64,000 bases of DNA from Chlorops oryzae (taxonomy: Eukaryota > Arthropoda > Insecta > Diptera > Chloropidae): positions 24,007,881 through 24,071,880 of the forward strand of contig CM035807.1 of the NCBI GenBank assembly GCA_020466095.1, read 5' to 3'. Both the position numbers and the translations under genes were made by a program. Shown in pieces: positions 34,106 to 47,395 of the stretch (position 1 is the first letter of the stretch; the number at the start of each line of letters is the position of its first letter). The notes below the pieces were generated by a model. The model did not search any database, was not told the origin of the DNA, and saw nothing but the letters and a program-made list of their open reading frames with translations.

Positions 34106-34202
34106 CAACCCAAAAATTTCAAATTGCTGGCCGGACCTTTGTAAGCAACAATTTGCCCTTTTTTAGAATTTCATCAACTAAAAAAATGTACGGAAAACCC
34201 TG

Positions 34203-34781
34203 TATATTGTTTCCAATCAACAAAGAACCTGTTACCAGTTTTTTTATATTTATTTTTTTTATTTTTTGTTCGGAAACTATTTATATATGGGCTCGTATGC
34301 GATTGAGGGTTAAACTCTGGCTAACATAGCATCCACTCACTGACAGCGCGTTAACATTGGGACTATGAAAGGTCACGGCCATAAGCTAGCACATTTTGAA
34401 AATTGCTTTTGTGCAACATTAAATGGAAGACATTACAAAAGGCATTCAATTTTGAGTTACTTCAAAATACAAAACGTTCGTTCAGTCATTTTTAATCGTC
34501 CTTTGACATATTGAGTGCTCTGTACGTTGCAATTGAGGCATGAAGAAAGCGAATATTGATTCATAGGAACATGTTCTCAAAAGGGTACTATTTTTACTCC
34601 AATTATTCCTTTTTTTTTGGTTTTTTCTTTTTCTAGCAACACTTATTAATCGTCCTGTTTTTGCTCTAGATACAGACTTAGAATCCTCGAGTAGCCTTCA
34701 TTGGTTCTTTGACAGTAAATATAGGTTTTTATAGAGGTCTTATACACCTTTAGAGTTAAAGTAGAGGTCGGATTTTGAATA
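34203..34781. other. Intergenic, no recognised gene
   Basis: AT-rich spacer between two transposable elements. Confidence 0.5.
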
Positions 34782-35721
34782 CAGTTCACTCGGGATAACG
34801 TCAACTAATTAAAACCACGATGTTGACGTTTACCAGATTGTTGACGTTTATGATTGTCCTCATTTTCGACCAAAATAAAGTTGGAATTATAGTTTTCAAC
34901 GTTATTTTAGTATTCAAACTAATACCATCCAATAATCTGATTCAAACAAATTTTTATGTATTTGGAAAAATAGAAAAAATATTTTATATGAGATCATGCC
35001 ACTTTCGGTTTTTAGAGATCATTTTATGTTATACGCGCAACATCAACATATTCGAAAACACAACTGAACAAAGAGAGCAAAAACTACATTGTTCGCACAA
35101 AGAGAGATTCCCGGAATTCTGAGAATTCGTATTCTACAGGGTGTCCCGTAGGAAGTACATTGCTTAAAAGAGTGGTAGGGGGGTCCAAAGAAAAAAATCG
35201 TTGTGAGGGTGGGGTCCAAATGCACCCCTGAGGAGTTATGTGGCTTTAAAGTTTTTTGGCACTAAGTCCAGAAAACAATTCTCCCACGCCAATGGTTAAT
35301 TGTAGAAAAAAAAATTTAATGCAGTTTGAAAGCCAATTGTATGTGCTTTTAGGCAAAATTAAATTAATGGTAAAAATTTGACGTATTGAGGGAAAATAAA
35401 CGGTCAAAGTGAAAAATTCTGAAAAAAACTTAAAAATTTTTTTTTTTACTTTGGAAGCCATTTTGGTACAAAAAGTGTCCAATTAACACCCAAATTTTTT
35501 ATTTTATTCAAAATTCTGGATCGATTACCTTTAATTTGGCACCCCATATGTCAACGGAATACCCTGTATACGTAATTCCAGCTAAAATTTTCTTTAAGCA
35601 GAGTTTACCTTTTGGAGCTTTTAGGTTTTGTTGACGTTTTAGAAAGTCAATGTCAATAAAAAAGTGTTGACGTTTTGAGGTGTTGACGGTATAGGGGGTT
35701 GACGTTATCCCGAGTGTACTG
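34782..35721. mobile_element. pogo-like composite element, copy 1
   Basis: The inverted ends are CAGTTCACTCGGGATAACGT (left) and CAGTACACTCGGGATAACGT (read from the right). TA flanks both sides (34780-34781 and 35722-35723). The subterminal zones carry repeated GTTGACGTT motifs on both arms, as expected for transposase binding sites. TA duplications and ends beginning CAGT fit the pogo/Tigger branch of Tc1/mariner. A smaller CAGGGTG-type element at 35137-35566 sits inside. 940 bp, no transposase frame. Copy 2 is at 62082-62995. Confidence 0.75.
35137..35566. mobile_element. CAGGGTG-type MITE nested in pogo-like copy 1
   Basis: It starts CAGGGTGTCCCGTAG after TA (35135-35136) and ends with the inverted motif ACGGAATACCCTG before TA (35567-35568). 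The same insertion is at the same place in copy 2. Confidence 0.65.
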
Positions 35722-35723
35722 TA

Positions 35724-36010
35724 TTTTGAATTTTTTTGAATTAATATTTGAATTTATTGAATATTTTGAATTTTTTTGCATATAACTGTGCTTTTTTAAT
35801 ATTTTATTCACTTAAGTAGGCTTTTCTGTTAATTTGATTATTCAACATTTTAATAGGCATACTAAATCGAACTAATCTGGATTTTTTGACTGTGAATTTT
35901 TTGAATATTTTGAATTTTTTGCATTTTTGTTTAAATTTTTTTGAATATTTTGAATTTTTTGCTTTTTTATTTTGAATATTTTTTGAATTTTTTTTTTTAT
36001 TTTTTTACAT
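35724..36010. repeat. Low-complexity TTTTGAATATTTTGAAT tract
   Basis: Irregular tandem repeats of GAATATTTTGAATTTTTTG, directly next to pogo-like copy 1. Confidence 0.7.
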
Positions 36011-38236
36011 ATTCAAATTCCGAGTCATAGTTATAAGAAAACCTTTTCAGGAATAGATTTATGAGCTCTTTAAGTTTCGAAGCGATTTCTTTATCCTTAA
36101 CATCCCCGCTGAAATTTTGCTTAAGAACTTGTAGCAATTCTAAAGACGGCTTTGGATTTTATAAGGTACCTACAGTTATAGACTTATAATAAAAAACAAA
36201 TTATTCCGTTGGTTTGTATTAGGGCTTTTGTTAAGGCTGGGAGCATATGAAGACGTGGTGTATAAGACAATCTATCTATCTTTTTTAGAATGAACCACAT
36301 TGCAGAAATTCGATAAACTCTCTTTCCCATTTTGGTCACTCAAACGACGACCAAGCTTTCTTAATAACATACAGAGATTCTTTTAAGTAAAGCCAATTTT
36401 GAATTCGGTTTGCTTTTCTATCGCACCGAAAAAAAAGGATTCTACCACGGGTCATAATAGTTATAGAGCTGCCGGCTTAAATATTGTACAAATCAGTATG
36501 ATCTCGAATTGGGGAAAAGGTCATCTAATTCCTCATCAATGACATCCGGATTATCCGAATTTGTAAAATTTTAGTTCTTCCGGCTTCGGCTATCGCTCCT
36601 CGCGCCTTAGACTCAACTTTCGCAAATTCATTTTATCTTTTCACGTAATCAACTCCCGTTATTTGCTTTCGCATAATGCGATTATCTTCTTCTTCTTCTT
36701 GAATATTCGCACGATAGATGAGGTTCCAAAGAAAACATCCTGCCATCAAATGTTCATCAATTTTGCAAGAATCGTTCCCGAAGGCGTCGTTTCTTTTAAA
36801 TAAAATTCTATTTACGCAATAAACCCTTCATATGTGATTGACGTCGAATCAAAGCTGCTTTAACGAAAATACTTTTGTAAGCCTCAGAAATGAAAGGCGA
36901 AAAAAAAAAAAATTTTTGATGACGAGGCGACGAGGTTGTTATGGAGACCTCTTTTAAATTTAATAAAATAAAATTTCTTCTGCTCTTTATAATCTCATGT
37001 GTTACAATGTTTGAAAATTTTTGTTATTGTTTGTTTATTTTATCTGTCTCTCTCTCTGTCTGTCTGTCTGTCTGTTTGTTTTCACTTCTCAGGCTTACGT
37101 GTTTTCATTGTCGGAATTCAAGCTTTTATTGATTGATATGAATTGTGTGTGTATGTATGTTTGAATGTTTGTATGCCTGTGTGTGTGCTGGGAAGAAACA
37201 CTTGCTGCGAGCAATACTGACAAGCGTATAAAACACTCATGCTTGCCGAAGCCCCAAGTCGGATGATGATGATGATGATGGGCTCTCTACTCTTTTCATC
37301 TTTCAACTTGTAAGTTTTGACTGTTATCTTAAAAGCATAATAGGATTTGAATATTGGAAACATTTGTTCTATGGCGAGAAAGGATTTTCAATCTTTTTCT
37401 CTCTCAAGGCTTTAACCTGTTGACTACTGAGAAAAGAAATAATATTTTGTATACAACCGAAAGGATACCATAACAGGCAATTCGAAAGGAGAGCGCTTAG
37501 TGAAAATAATTTTCAAATATTTATGATTCGACCTGATTTATGATTTCACCCTGAAAGGGTTAAAACCTCTGTGGGCGTGCTTTCAAATTCCTCGAAATAT
37601 AATGTTAAGTCATTGTCGAGCAAAAATTAATTGAGCCTCAATGACGTGGAACAAATAAACTTTGGAGTATGACAATTTCTCCGTAACAAAACTGATGGGT
37701 TTATTATTAATTCCTCTTTTGAGAGCCTCTCAAGATTACCTACAAAAAACAAAAAATACCGAAAATGATAAAAAGGATGTCCTTTCGCAATACCACAAAC
37801 AATTCCATTTCGATTCTATCTTGTTTTGCTTTTACATTTCGTTGAATTATTGTGTCTGACCCTTCTCAAAAAACTCTTCGCTTCATTTTGTCCACTTTTC
37901 CGTTTCAAACCCCATCCTTCAGTCCTTCGTCCCTCAACGATGGCTGAGGAAAATTTTTTTCCATTTATTTCGAGTAAATATTTCGTCACGTACCTTCGCC
38001 ATTGAATATTCAAATATGAACGAGCTCTCATGCCAAGCAAAACAAAAAAAGTCAAAAAACAAAAAAAAAAAAACAAAAAATTTTTTCACAACTTTAAAAA
38101 CGATAAAATTCTGTTGACATGTTGACGGATGCGACAGTCAGCAATTGTGCTTAACTTTGCTCTGGTCTTCAAACGTCCCAATAAGAAGGCAAACAAAACA
38201 AGTAAGGGTGTTTTAGTCAGGCGAACCTGACAATAC
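36011..38236. other. Intergenic with microsatellites
   Basis: Includes a (TCTG)n tract at about 37045-37076 and a (GAT)n tract at 37263-37280. No gene is recognised. Confidence 0.5.
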
Positions 38237-38237
38237 A

Positions 38238-39133
38238 ATACCCGACACAGACAAATATGTTCAAATAATTTTCCATATCAAGATGTGTTTACGGCCATAA
38301 GGAGCCCCACATACCTACTTTAATTCAATTTATTCATGAAAACCGAACTTTTGCCACGCCCACTTTTCAAAATTTTTGCAATTCTAATTGGATGATTAAA
38401 TATTTATACGCTCAGATTCTAAATTTCATTGAAATATTTCAAAAAAGTTTGATTTTGGGGCAGCTTTGGAATTTTTGTGGCAGACCCTAGTACTGGAGGT
38501 ACCCTTAATAATGTACCTATCAAGGATATTTTTGGGGAGGATGATTATGGCTGCAAAGGAAGCACACATGCCATTTTTCATTCCAGTCTCATTTGAACTT
38601 CGGGTGTAGGGACAATTTTCTAAAAATGCCCTTCTGCCACGCCCACTTTTCCAATTTTTGGAAATCACATTATGCTTGAAATGTCACGGCATTCATCAAA
38701 ATATCTGAAAAACTCGCAATTTCAAGGCCACGCCCAGTTTTCAAATTTTTCGAAATTGAATATTAATAAAAAAAAGAAATTTCATCATAATATCTTGAAA
38801 AAACTCCGGTTTTAGAGCAGTTTCTGTGATTTTCATAATATACCCTAGTACTGGAGGTAGCCTTAAAAATGGTCCGATCGGGTCCATTCTCGAACTTGTT
38901 CTTACTCATGTCCCCGTGAGCACGCATATATTGTCAAGATAGCTCAACTATTTCGATAAGAAAACTGTACACAGACAGACAGACAACAGACAGACAGACA
39001 TGTCTAATTCGAATCTCCTGGTGACGCTGATCATTTCTATATATATTTTTGTATGGTCTATCTTGACTGGTTCTGGGTGTTGCACACAACCACACAAACG
39101 CAATATACCCTCGACACAGAGTGTGTCGGGTAT
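38238..39133. repeat. Dispersed-type repeat with inverted ATACCCGACACA ends
   Basis: ATACCCGACACA at 38238-38249 is mirrored by TGTGTCGGGTAT at 39122-39133. Inside, GCCACGCCCACTTTTC-like stretches recur (38354, 38636, and a variant near 38727), and CCCTAGTACTGGAGGTA occurs twice (38485 and 38844). A (GACA)n tract at 38972-39001 lies near the right end. I cannot assign a family. Confidence 0.5.
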
Positions 39134-39139
39134 ATTAAA

Positions 39140-41270
39140 CTTTCAAATGGGACACATGCCACATTTGAAATGCGTACGAAAACTATTTTCTTAGATCCTC
39201 GCAAATACGGAGACAGAGAATGAGGGTTGAGCGAAGGATCCTATTTTGGGGTTTGACTCTATCGACCGAACATTTGCGATAGTCCTTGCATGAATTGGTT
39301 TAAAGGAGCAAAGAGAGACGATGGAATTTCATTAAGTGAAGAACGTTTTCATGCTTTGATTAGCGGAAAAGGAATTTCAGGAAAAAATTCTGGCTTTTTC
39401 GGTTTCTCTTCAAAAAGTTAAAAAAAAAAAATATTTAAAAAAAGGAATAAAATGAATTCTTCCTCAAAGTAGGGCCCAAAAAAATTTTTAGGTGGGCTTA
39501 TTCACGAAAAATGAAAAATTCAGGCAAATTGGAAAATTGTTCCTTTACATATTTGCATATTTTTATGTAGATATGTATGTATATACCTACCAGGTATATA
39601 CAATAAATATGTCAAAGCTCTTATAAAGATATCTTCAGAGCATGCAGTGCGATGCTAAAATATTAAATTTGTTTTTAAATTTTATATTCAATCGTGAGGA
39701 TTTAAAGAGAATTAATCCTTGGTAAAACAGTAATTTGAATTTCCTTTCTACTAATAATTTAAATAGCATTTTGTTGTCCTTAATGGCATATGAACAGCTC
39801 TGTTCAATGTAAAAGGTTATATGTAGGTTGATCGGGTATTGGATCAAATTGGTAGTATATTGAAATTTAATAATTGCAATATAGCGCAGAGCGGTAACCC
39901 TAGAACAACTTAGGTCCAGCCTGACCTTTGGGAGGCCCTCTTACGCGAGTCTCCCTGGAACTATGGTTAACTATGGGGAAAAGATGGCCCCGGATCTTGA
40001 CCAAGGGTTACGATGATGCCAATGACCACGTTAAAGATAATTTTCATACTCTGAGCAGACAGCAGCGTAGCGCCCACAGGTTTCTCTACTGATGAGGCAT
40101 TCGATGTCATCGAACTAAGCCCCCAGGACGGGTAACGATGTTAAACAAAACTACCTAATGATCAAAAGATCATTTCAAATACCATCAATAAGGCTGTCCA
40201 CCATCTCAGTCATAGAGAGTTTGAGGTCCTGTTATTGAATGGAAAATATACAATGTCGACGGTGACAGAATAAAATCTGGAAAGTTGCACACTGTGCCTA
40301 TCTATGAGAAAAATTTCTTCACAAGTCGACCACTAAATTGCAACTACCTCTGTTTATAGGTAGTCCCTGATAGGCCAACAAAATAAAAACTATTTGCGAA
40401 ATTTGACTTTGCAGGAAATTATTTTGTTAAACCGATGGGACAGTGATTCATTACCCACCAAATGGGCACACATTTCACAAAAAACTTCTATGATATTAAA
40501 CACAGCTGTATATTATGTGTACTGATATGAAAATGGTTTGGTATTTTCGTTCGTCGGGAAACACAAATTGTGAATTGCTTTAGACGAATCAAGCCATTAA
40601 ATATAAAATTTTATTAAAATTAACACGACACTTTCCAATTAAAAACAAACAAGGATTTTTGACCGCAATCCAATTTGGAAATGGCAAAAGCATTCTGGGG
40701 CTTTTTCTTTTTTTTTTGGACAGCAGATGGTTAGGGTCGAGGTCGAGGCCTTGCACTCTGGCGAATATTTTTTTTAAAAAATGCGTAGTAAAACTTTTTT
40801 TTACTGCTACCTGTTTTTGGTTGGTCAAAAGAGGTTTGCGAACTAAACGAGGGGATTTTAATTAAATTTGCTGAAGAGTTTGGTTATCACGCTTGTTAAT
40901 TCTTATTCAAAAGTGTGTGTCTGTGCTATAGTGAGGAATTTTATGGAAGCACCTATGTTTCAAAGACGTACATATATTAAAGACTCTTTGCGGAAAAGAG
41001 TTAATAATGAAATCTGAAGAGTGTTTTGGGGACTCCCATCTGGCACACTCTTATTTATTCGGCTTCTTAAAAACTTCCCAAAATCTTTGTAAATTTAAAA
41101 GTTAGCGAAGAACTAACAGCGAAAGAAAAGCATCTTTTCCATTTTATTCGAGTATTGGATTACATTAGTTCCTAAAAAGTAGGTATCGCTGAAACAGATG
41201 TTTTTTGACTAAGTAATTCGAGAGGACTTATAAAAATGGCTTTCAATGGCTATTCCGAAGCATTGAAATA
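39140..41270. other. Intergenic; unassigned GC-richer patch at 39885-40150
   Basis: Most is AT-rich. Bases 39885-40150 are clearly richer in G and C than their surroundings and could be a remnant of a retroelement untranslated region, but they carry no open frame I can name. Confidence 0.35.
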
Positions 41271-41276
41271 GCCACT

Positions 41277-41470
41277 TATAAATTAAAAGCATACTTTATG
41301 GAGTAAAAATTTTGTTCCACTCACATAAAGTTAAGATTCAAATCGACTTTTAACTTCAACATGCATTTTTTGAAGTTAGAAAAGCGATTTGAAGTTCACC
41401 TTGGCTAAAGTAATTAGCAAAATTTTGCTAAGAAAAATTATAGCCCCATGAAGTATGCTTTCAATTTATA
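41277..41470. mobile_element. Palindromic MITE (about 194 bp)
   Basis: TATAAATTAAAAGCATACTT on the left matches TATAAATTGAAAGCATACTT read from the right, and the inverted similarity extends into YATGGRG. The inner part is also palindromic around AACTTCAACATGC. No coding capacity. Confidence 0.65.
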
Positions 41471-41479
41471 AAATTCAAC

Positions 41480-44400
41480 AAAATCCGAGCCCTATTCAAC
41501 AAACTAGGTAAAACTTTGCTTTATATTTTTCCAAACAAAAAAGGAAGTATACTTTTCGGCATTTTTTTTACCTAAGATTGGATTTAATAAAAAAAAAGAA
41601 ATTGTCCAACTTCAAAGCCTTATAACTTTAGTTTCTGTGAACCGATATTAACCATCTATAATCGTAATTGAGCGTTGTTTGGTCCTGTTCAAGCTCAAGT
41701 GGATTTTAAAATTTCATGGTCTTTGAAATGATGGTGAAATGAAAACAATAACACAGGTTCTGCATGTAAAAAAATTCAAGGGATTCTTGAAACATTTTCT
41801 TATAGATTTCAACTTGGTAAAAAATTGAAAAATATTAGAAAAAAATTCCACCACGTCAGAGTTCTGAAAAATTGGCGGATTTAGTTTTTCAAACTAATGC
41901 ATTTTTGAGACTTATTTTTCTCAAATATGGTTAAAGCTGTTTTAAAATTTTTAAAACTTTTGTGCTTTTAAACATCATTCTTTATTTTGCCATCAAAAAT
42001 AATATACAAATTTTTGAATAAATGGTGTAAAATGCTGGTCAAAGTTGAAAATTTTAAATATTCTTGTAAAAATTTCATTTTTTTTTTGGACTTTGAATGA
42101 ACATAACTCTGCCATTCTTCGGGGGGTTTTCAAGCTTGCTATCTGATGTGAAAGTATAATCATTTCTGTAAGTGTATGTCAAATGTGACTATCGCCGTCT
42201 TAACCGTTGCAGAGATATAAGGTGTTTTCAAAAACAACTCAATTCTGAGATTTGTAACATAACAAAAAATAATTTTGAATTGAAAAATCCACTTTTGTTT
42301 TCATACAAGAACGACCCACTCTAATATACACCGCAAAAGAGTTTTAAAAAAGTATCAAGATCATTTTTCAAAAGATCAAAGGAGGCTTAAGCTTGCATTA
42401 GACACCCACCATGAATATTCGCAAAAGTTTGCACCTTTCCCCTCCCTAACTGATTTTTCTGGCTACGCCCATGCTAAGAAACCCGAAAATTCTTCTATCT
42501 CAAAAACTATACTTTGAAATAAAATAAATTGATGTCATTTGCGTTATCAGCGACCCTAAATTAATTAAAAACTCGCCATTTTGACTCTGCCGACGCCAAA
42601 AATCTACAACTTTGTAATCCAGTGTAACAATCTCGCTTTTCAACATTCTCAAAGGTATGTCACAATCTCGTCACACGCAACGCAGTTTGTAAAGCCCAGT
42701 GCCACCCAATTCGCTTGCAGTAAACTGTGTCCCAAGGAAACATTCTCGCAACATTTTAAGGAGAAATTTATAAAAAAAAAAATAGGAGAAAAAAAACATA
42801 GAAAAATGTTATTGATTGCTGACTGGGAATTCCATCACGCATTTTCCATCTAAAATGCTTTCGAAAATCACGTCTTTCACTACGGATTAGATGGCAATAA
42901 TTTTGAATGAAAAGTTTTTTGCAAACGTGTTCGATTAGGTTGGCAACAAAATTAATATTTATTCTATCGGAAATGTTGCGACTAGTTTAAAATGTTATTT
43001 CTCTCGTCCGGGTGATGGCTTAAAGCACACATGAGTGTGCATCACAAATTTTCAGTTGAAAATAAAAATTTTAGGATGACTTCAAATAGCATCAAGAAGA
43101 ACACATCGAGAAGAATATCAAATTAATCCCACGAACTTTTTTCCATAAAATTAAATGTCCTCATCGTCGGTTCAAATATTCCGAATTGAAAATCGATATT
43201 TAAATAAACGGAAACGCCTTCTCTTGTCCTTATAGAGTGGGATGGATTTTATGGCCGGATTTTTCGCTTAGCTAATTGTTTTACGGAAACCAAACAAAAA
43301 AAACACTGATTTTAAGCCAGCATTTTCGTTTGAAAGTTATTTGAGAAACTAAGAAAAAATAAAATTCATTCGAGGTGCTTTGAGAATTATGGCATTCTAG
43401 GCAAAAGAAAATGAATTCCACATCCAGCTGCGCAGCCCAATTTTTTCCCCCTGTTTTTTGGGGAGGGTTCAAGGAAAAGAAAAAAAAAATTAATAAGCAT
43501 CTCTTAAAACTAAAAATGCACTCTTGATTTCGGTGGAGGTTTGAACCCCTAAGGCCCACCCCTGGCTGCATGCCGCTCCTCATCGACTAAAGCGAAAAAA
43601 ACTTGCTTCATTTCAATTTCCTATCGACTTAACTGAATTAGAATTTCAACGAAGCTAACGAAGCTTTCTTGTGTAATACATATTCCATGAGGAAAATTCT
43701 TCAAAAAGGTCCTGCAAAGAAAAGGAAATTGAAAGAAAAAAGTAGAAGAAGAAAAAACTCCGATTATTTTAATTACTTTTGAAGCTTAGAGTAAAGAGCA
43801 GAAATACTCTAAAATTCTTTTGCTCTCAAACTTGCGTTTGGTCCGCCCCAAAAACGTTTAAAGGCATCAGTGGGCGACTGCTGAGCCCGTTGCTCCTGAG
43901 CCCTCTTGTGTATTACAATATTTTCCAATGCGAGTGCATGAATCAAGGCAAGGCAACTTGTTGTTCGGGGCAATGCACACTTTTGCGCCAAGGAAACTTG
44001 AATTACACAAAAATTCATTTAAATTTTTAGCATTGAAACGAGCTTACGGGGAGAGATAGAGAGAGAAAGAGAGAGACAGAGAGAGACAGATAGAGATAGA
44101 GTTCAAAATTGCACGAAGGAAGTGGTGAACTTTTGCATTTCGAAGGTGAACTTTTCACCTGCTGCCTTGGTGCAACTATCGCAACGGCGAAGATAAACTT
44201 TCATCGTTTGAAAGTTCAATGTGCTGCTGTTGCTGCTTGGAATTCATGTTTCATCTTGTATAATTAATTAAAGTTACATAAAAAACAATCAAGAACAGAA
44301 CAACAAATACCAAAAACAAACGAGAATTACAAAGGTAAAATCTCAAGTGATTTAAGCAGTGCGAAAGCAACACAATCAAATCGCAAAGTCTCTGCGTTGT

Positions 44401-45788
44401 GTGCTGTGCAGCCTAGTTTGTTGTTTGTTGCCAAGAGGGCTTGGGGCTGCTGCTGCTGCTGCATCGCGTTGATAGAATTGGAATACTTGGGCTTCTCTAT
44501 TTGCATTTTCCCACTGTCATTGGATTTTTAGTTGCGAAATTTATCATCACATCAAAATGAAAAGTTGAAACAAACTTCGGGGGTGGAGCACATCGTGTCT
44601 GCAGCAACACGTTGCAAGGTCGGTGGAGTAGTGGTGTGGGTGGAAACGGGGTGGAATAGTGGTGTGGGTGGAAACGGGAGGAATCGAAGCTTTAACCGTG
44701 TGTATGCATTTTATCGAAAACTAATCTGGAATAATAAATTTCGGTGAAAAGCGTATTTTATGTGATGCACGCTTTTCCGCGCATCTTTTATTTGTGTGCG
44801 AGCGCGCGCTCCTATTTGCAAAATTGTTAAGACCTGAATGGCAACCGAATGCCCGCCGGATTTATTGATAAATTTTCAGAGCTCGAGTTCGATGAAAGCG
44901 AGGGGCAAAAAAGGAAAAAAAGGAAATAAATGATAACGCGCAAATCGGAGCAGAGTTAACACGAAATCACGGTTGAATTTGTATATTTGCTGAAGAAAAC
45001 TTTCATGAACCGAAAGCGAAAGCAATTTCCCACCGCACACTACTGCGCGGATGTTGATGGGAATGTGTTGCCGAGCAAATTCTATAGCATATATGCATGC
45101 GTGCATGCACGTCCTTGTGCTGCGTGTGTATGCGTGCGGATGTATATAAGAATTTGTGTCGTACAAATATTGGCATTGAATAATTGAATTTGCATAGCAA
45201 TTCATTATGATAAAAGGGTATGGAAAACTGTATGCTTTTCCTTTAGGGGCAACAACAATTTGGCGATAGCTTAAAATCGAAGAACATTCTAGGTACCCAC
45301 AACTGACTTATTTAATATAGCAACAAATTGTTATTTCAAGTGATTATGTTCGTTTTTTTTGCTTTGATGATCCGGAGAGGTGAAGATTAAATGTGGAAAC
45401 AAATTCGTGTTGCAGCAACACGTTGCAAATTCGATTTTAATACACAGAAAAGTCTGGATAGTTTTCAGTTAACATAAGATGAAAATTGGGGAAAAATTGA
45501 TTAACATTGATAGCATCGCTGCAAAGATTTTGGAGCAGCTTTTCAAAATTTTTCGTTAGAAAATTCATAAGAAAAATCCACTTTGAACATTTCAAGTGAC
45601 CCTTTTTTGAAAACTAATATTAAATGTCATCTGAAAATCGAAAAAAATACCTTCAATTTGCATCTTTGTTTGATTATACCCATACGATCAGTACGATCGC
45701 CTGATGACAATCGATTATAGCATATCCTGTCACGTGCAAAAACGTGGCCAATCAAAGCTCTTAGAATGACTTAAGGCTCTGTATATCT
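41480..45788. other. Intergenic, no recognised gene
   Basis: No supported gene. Contains a GAGA-rich tract at 44049-44101, a (CTG)n tract near 44448-44463, two tandem 29-30-bp units at 44621-44679 and an 18-base motif repeated at 44600 and 45411. Confidence 0.5.
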
Positions 45789-46198
45789 TCACTTAACGTA
45801 ACTTAGCTTGAATTAACTTAATTTAATGTAGCTTTACTTCACTTCGCTTAACTGAACTGAACTTAACTTAACTTAACTTAACTTAACTTAACTTAACTTA
45901 ACTTAACTTAACTTAACTTAACTTAAACTTAACTTAACTTAACTCAACTCAACTCAACTCAACTCAACTCAACTCAACTCAACTCAACTCAACTCAACTC
46001 AACTCAACTCTAACTTAACTTAAACTTAACTTAACTTAACTTAACTTAACTTAACTTAACTTAACTTAACTTAAACTTAACTTAACTTAACTTAACTTAA
46101 CTTAACTTAACTTAACTTAACTTAACTTAACTTAACTTAACTTAACTTAACTTAACTTAACTTAACTTAACTTAACTTAACTTAACTTAACTTAACTT
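45789..46198. repeat. (CTTAA)n pentanucleotide array, left part
   Basis: Nearly perfect CTTAA (reverse TTAAG) units with a few one-base insertions (TTAAACTT). A homogeneous block of 14 AACTC variant units occupies 45941-46010. The array stops abruptly at 46198, where the LINE begins, and resumes after that LINE's poly(A) at 56423. Confidence 0.92.
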
Positions 46199-46769
46199 GG
46201 GGTCAAGGGAGTGGGTGCACAAGGCAACGCTCCTGATTGTCCACAACTTGGTGTGGACCAGAGCAATCCTTGTCGCTCCCACTTCAAGTCGATTCTCACC
46301 TCCACGCGGTGACCCTGGATAGCCCGAAGCCTATCCTGGCCGACGGTGAACCAACGAGAACGGCGACCTGGAAAACTCCAGGGGATGACGGAATGGATAT
46401 GAACATGGACCACGATTTGAACTTACCGTTGCCGGCTGTGACACACTGGGAGTCCCTGGAATTGCCGTCAGTATTTCCGCTGACGACAACAAAAAGGGTG
46501 ATGTGAGCATGCTCTGCCGAGGTGTAAGTTGCAGCATGTAGCAGAAGCCAGCCACTTCGGACCTTGGTAAGGAAGTGTGAATTGGATGCAGGAGTAGTAG
46601 CCTGCATTGCCCCGGGCGAGCGCTGATCCGTCCGTGTATTCCGGGATCAGCAAAGCGTAGATCAGGCCTCAGGGAACTGGGGTAGGGGCATCGTCCCCGA
46701 GGGTACACCCGTTCCTGATTATTGCGGCCCGCCCCCCTTCACACGATGCGCTGGTAAACAAAACAAGGA

Positions 46770-47395
46770 ATGGAAAAACAACAGGAAACACAAACACAAA
46801 AAGAAGGAGAAATGGGAGAGAACTATAGACATGCTTTTGGAGGAAGCCGAAAGACAATGCGTTCCCCCGCTAGAAATACTGCTAGTGAAATGCAAACAAT
46901 GACGCTCAGTCACGAAGATCGCACTCCTAGAAGAGACCACGCATACACGCAAGCCACTGAGGAAGATCATGGTCAACAATCTAGGGAGATCGAAACACCA
47001 CAAGAAGAAACACGATCACAAGCTCATCATTCTCCACGAGAAGAATTCATTAACAAAATGAGAGAAGCAGAAGCGGAGACTTTTCGAAAATGCAAAGGGG
47101 TCATCGCGAAAATAAAGCAAGTTTTGGTTAAACAAAGAACCGCTAGCATGGACGTGAAAAATGGTATCAATGAATTGGATGAACTATTCGACGTCCTTCA
47201 GAGTTATAGAAGGAACTGGACCCTAGCGGAGACTAAAGGAAAGCAAGCCGCGGCCTTAAAATCTCAAAGGCAGAACGCAAAAAAAGGATCTAACCCTTTT
47301 ATCCAGCTGACCCAATCTGTAAGCAGAGAAGCGTCCGAAAAGGAGACCCCAGCGACAGCGAGAAAGAAGAGAATGGCATCTTGCCCTCTTGAAAA
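46770..47395 (+). pseudogene. LINE ORF1, N-terminal half (host element)
   Basis: The frame opens with ATG at 46770 and runs 208 codons rich in Lys, Glu, Gln and Arg, typical of the N-terminal part of an R1/LOA ORF1 nucleic-acid chaperone. It contains a helical, coiled-coil-like stretch around residues 85-160. It is cut at 47395 by the Jockey-clade insertion and would continue in frame at about 52411. The product would bind element RNA in the transposition complex. Confidence 0.75.

Larger units (their letters stand above)
32631..34202. mobile_element. CAGGGTG-type element with nested repeats (probable)
   Basis: The left end is TA then CAGGGTGCTCCGTAC at 32631; the right end, read in reverse, is CAGGGTTTTCCGTAC ending at 34202, followed by TA. 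The subterminal AACCCTGAGGAGTT stretch near 32728 is shared with other members of this family in the window (for example 59239). At 1.57 kb it is longer than the others because it encloses a foldback element at 33669-34105 and a tRNA-like sequence. The two ends might belong to separate copies. Confidence 0.45.

Noticed and set aside
40085..40125. CTGATGA followed by a hairpin and CGAA, resembling a hammerhead ribozyme core
   Set aside because: The second conserved box reads GAAC rather than GAAA, the flanking stems I and III do not form, and the hairpin is better explained by a simple palindrome TTCGATG/CATCGAA.
44532..44747. 71-codon frame with two near-identical GVGGN-type units
   Set aside because: It comes from two tandem 29-30-bp units in non-coding DNA and has no signal peptide or promoter.
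46192..46857. Several overlapping frames on both strands in the G+C-richer stretch after the CTTAA array
   Set aside because: This is the 5' untranslated region of the LINE. The only frame that matches the element's structure is the one opening at 46770.
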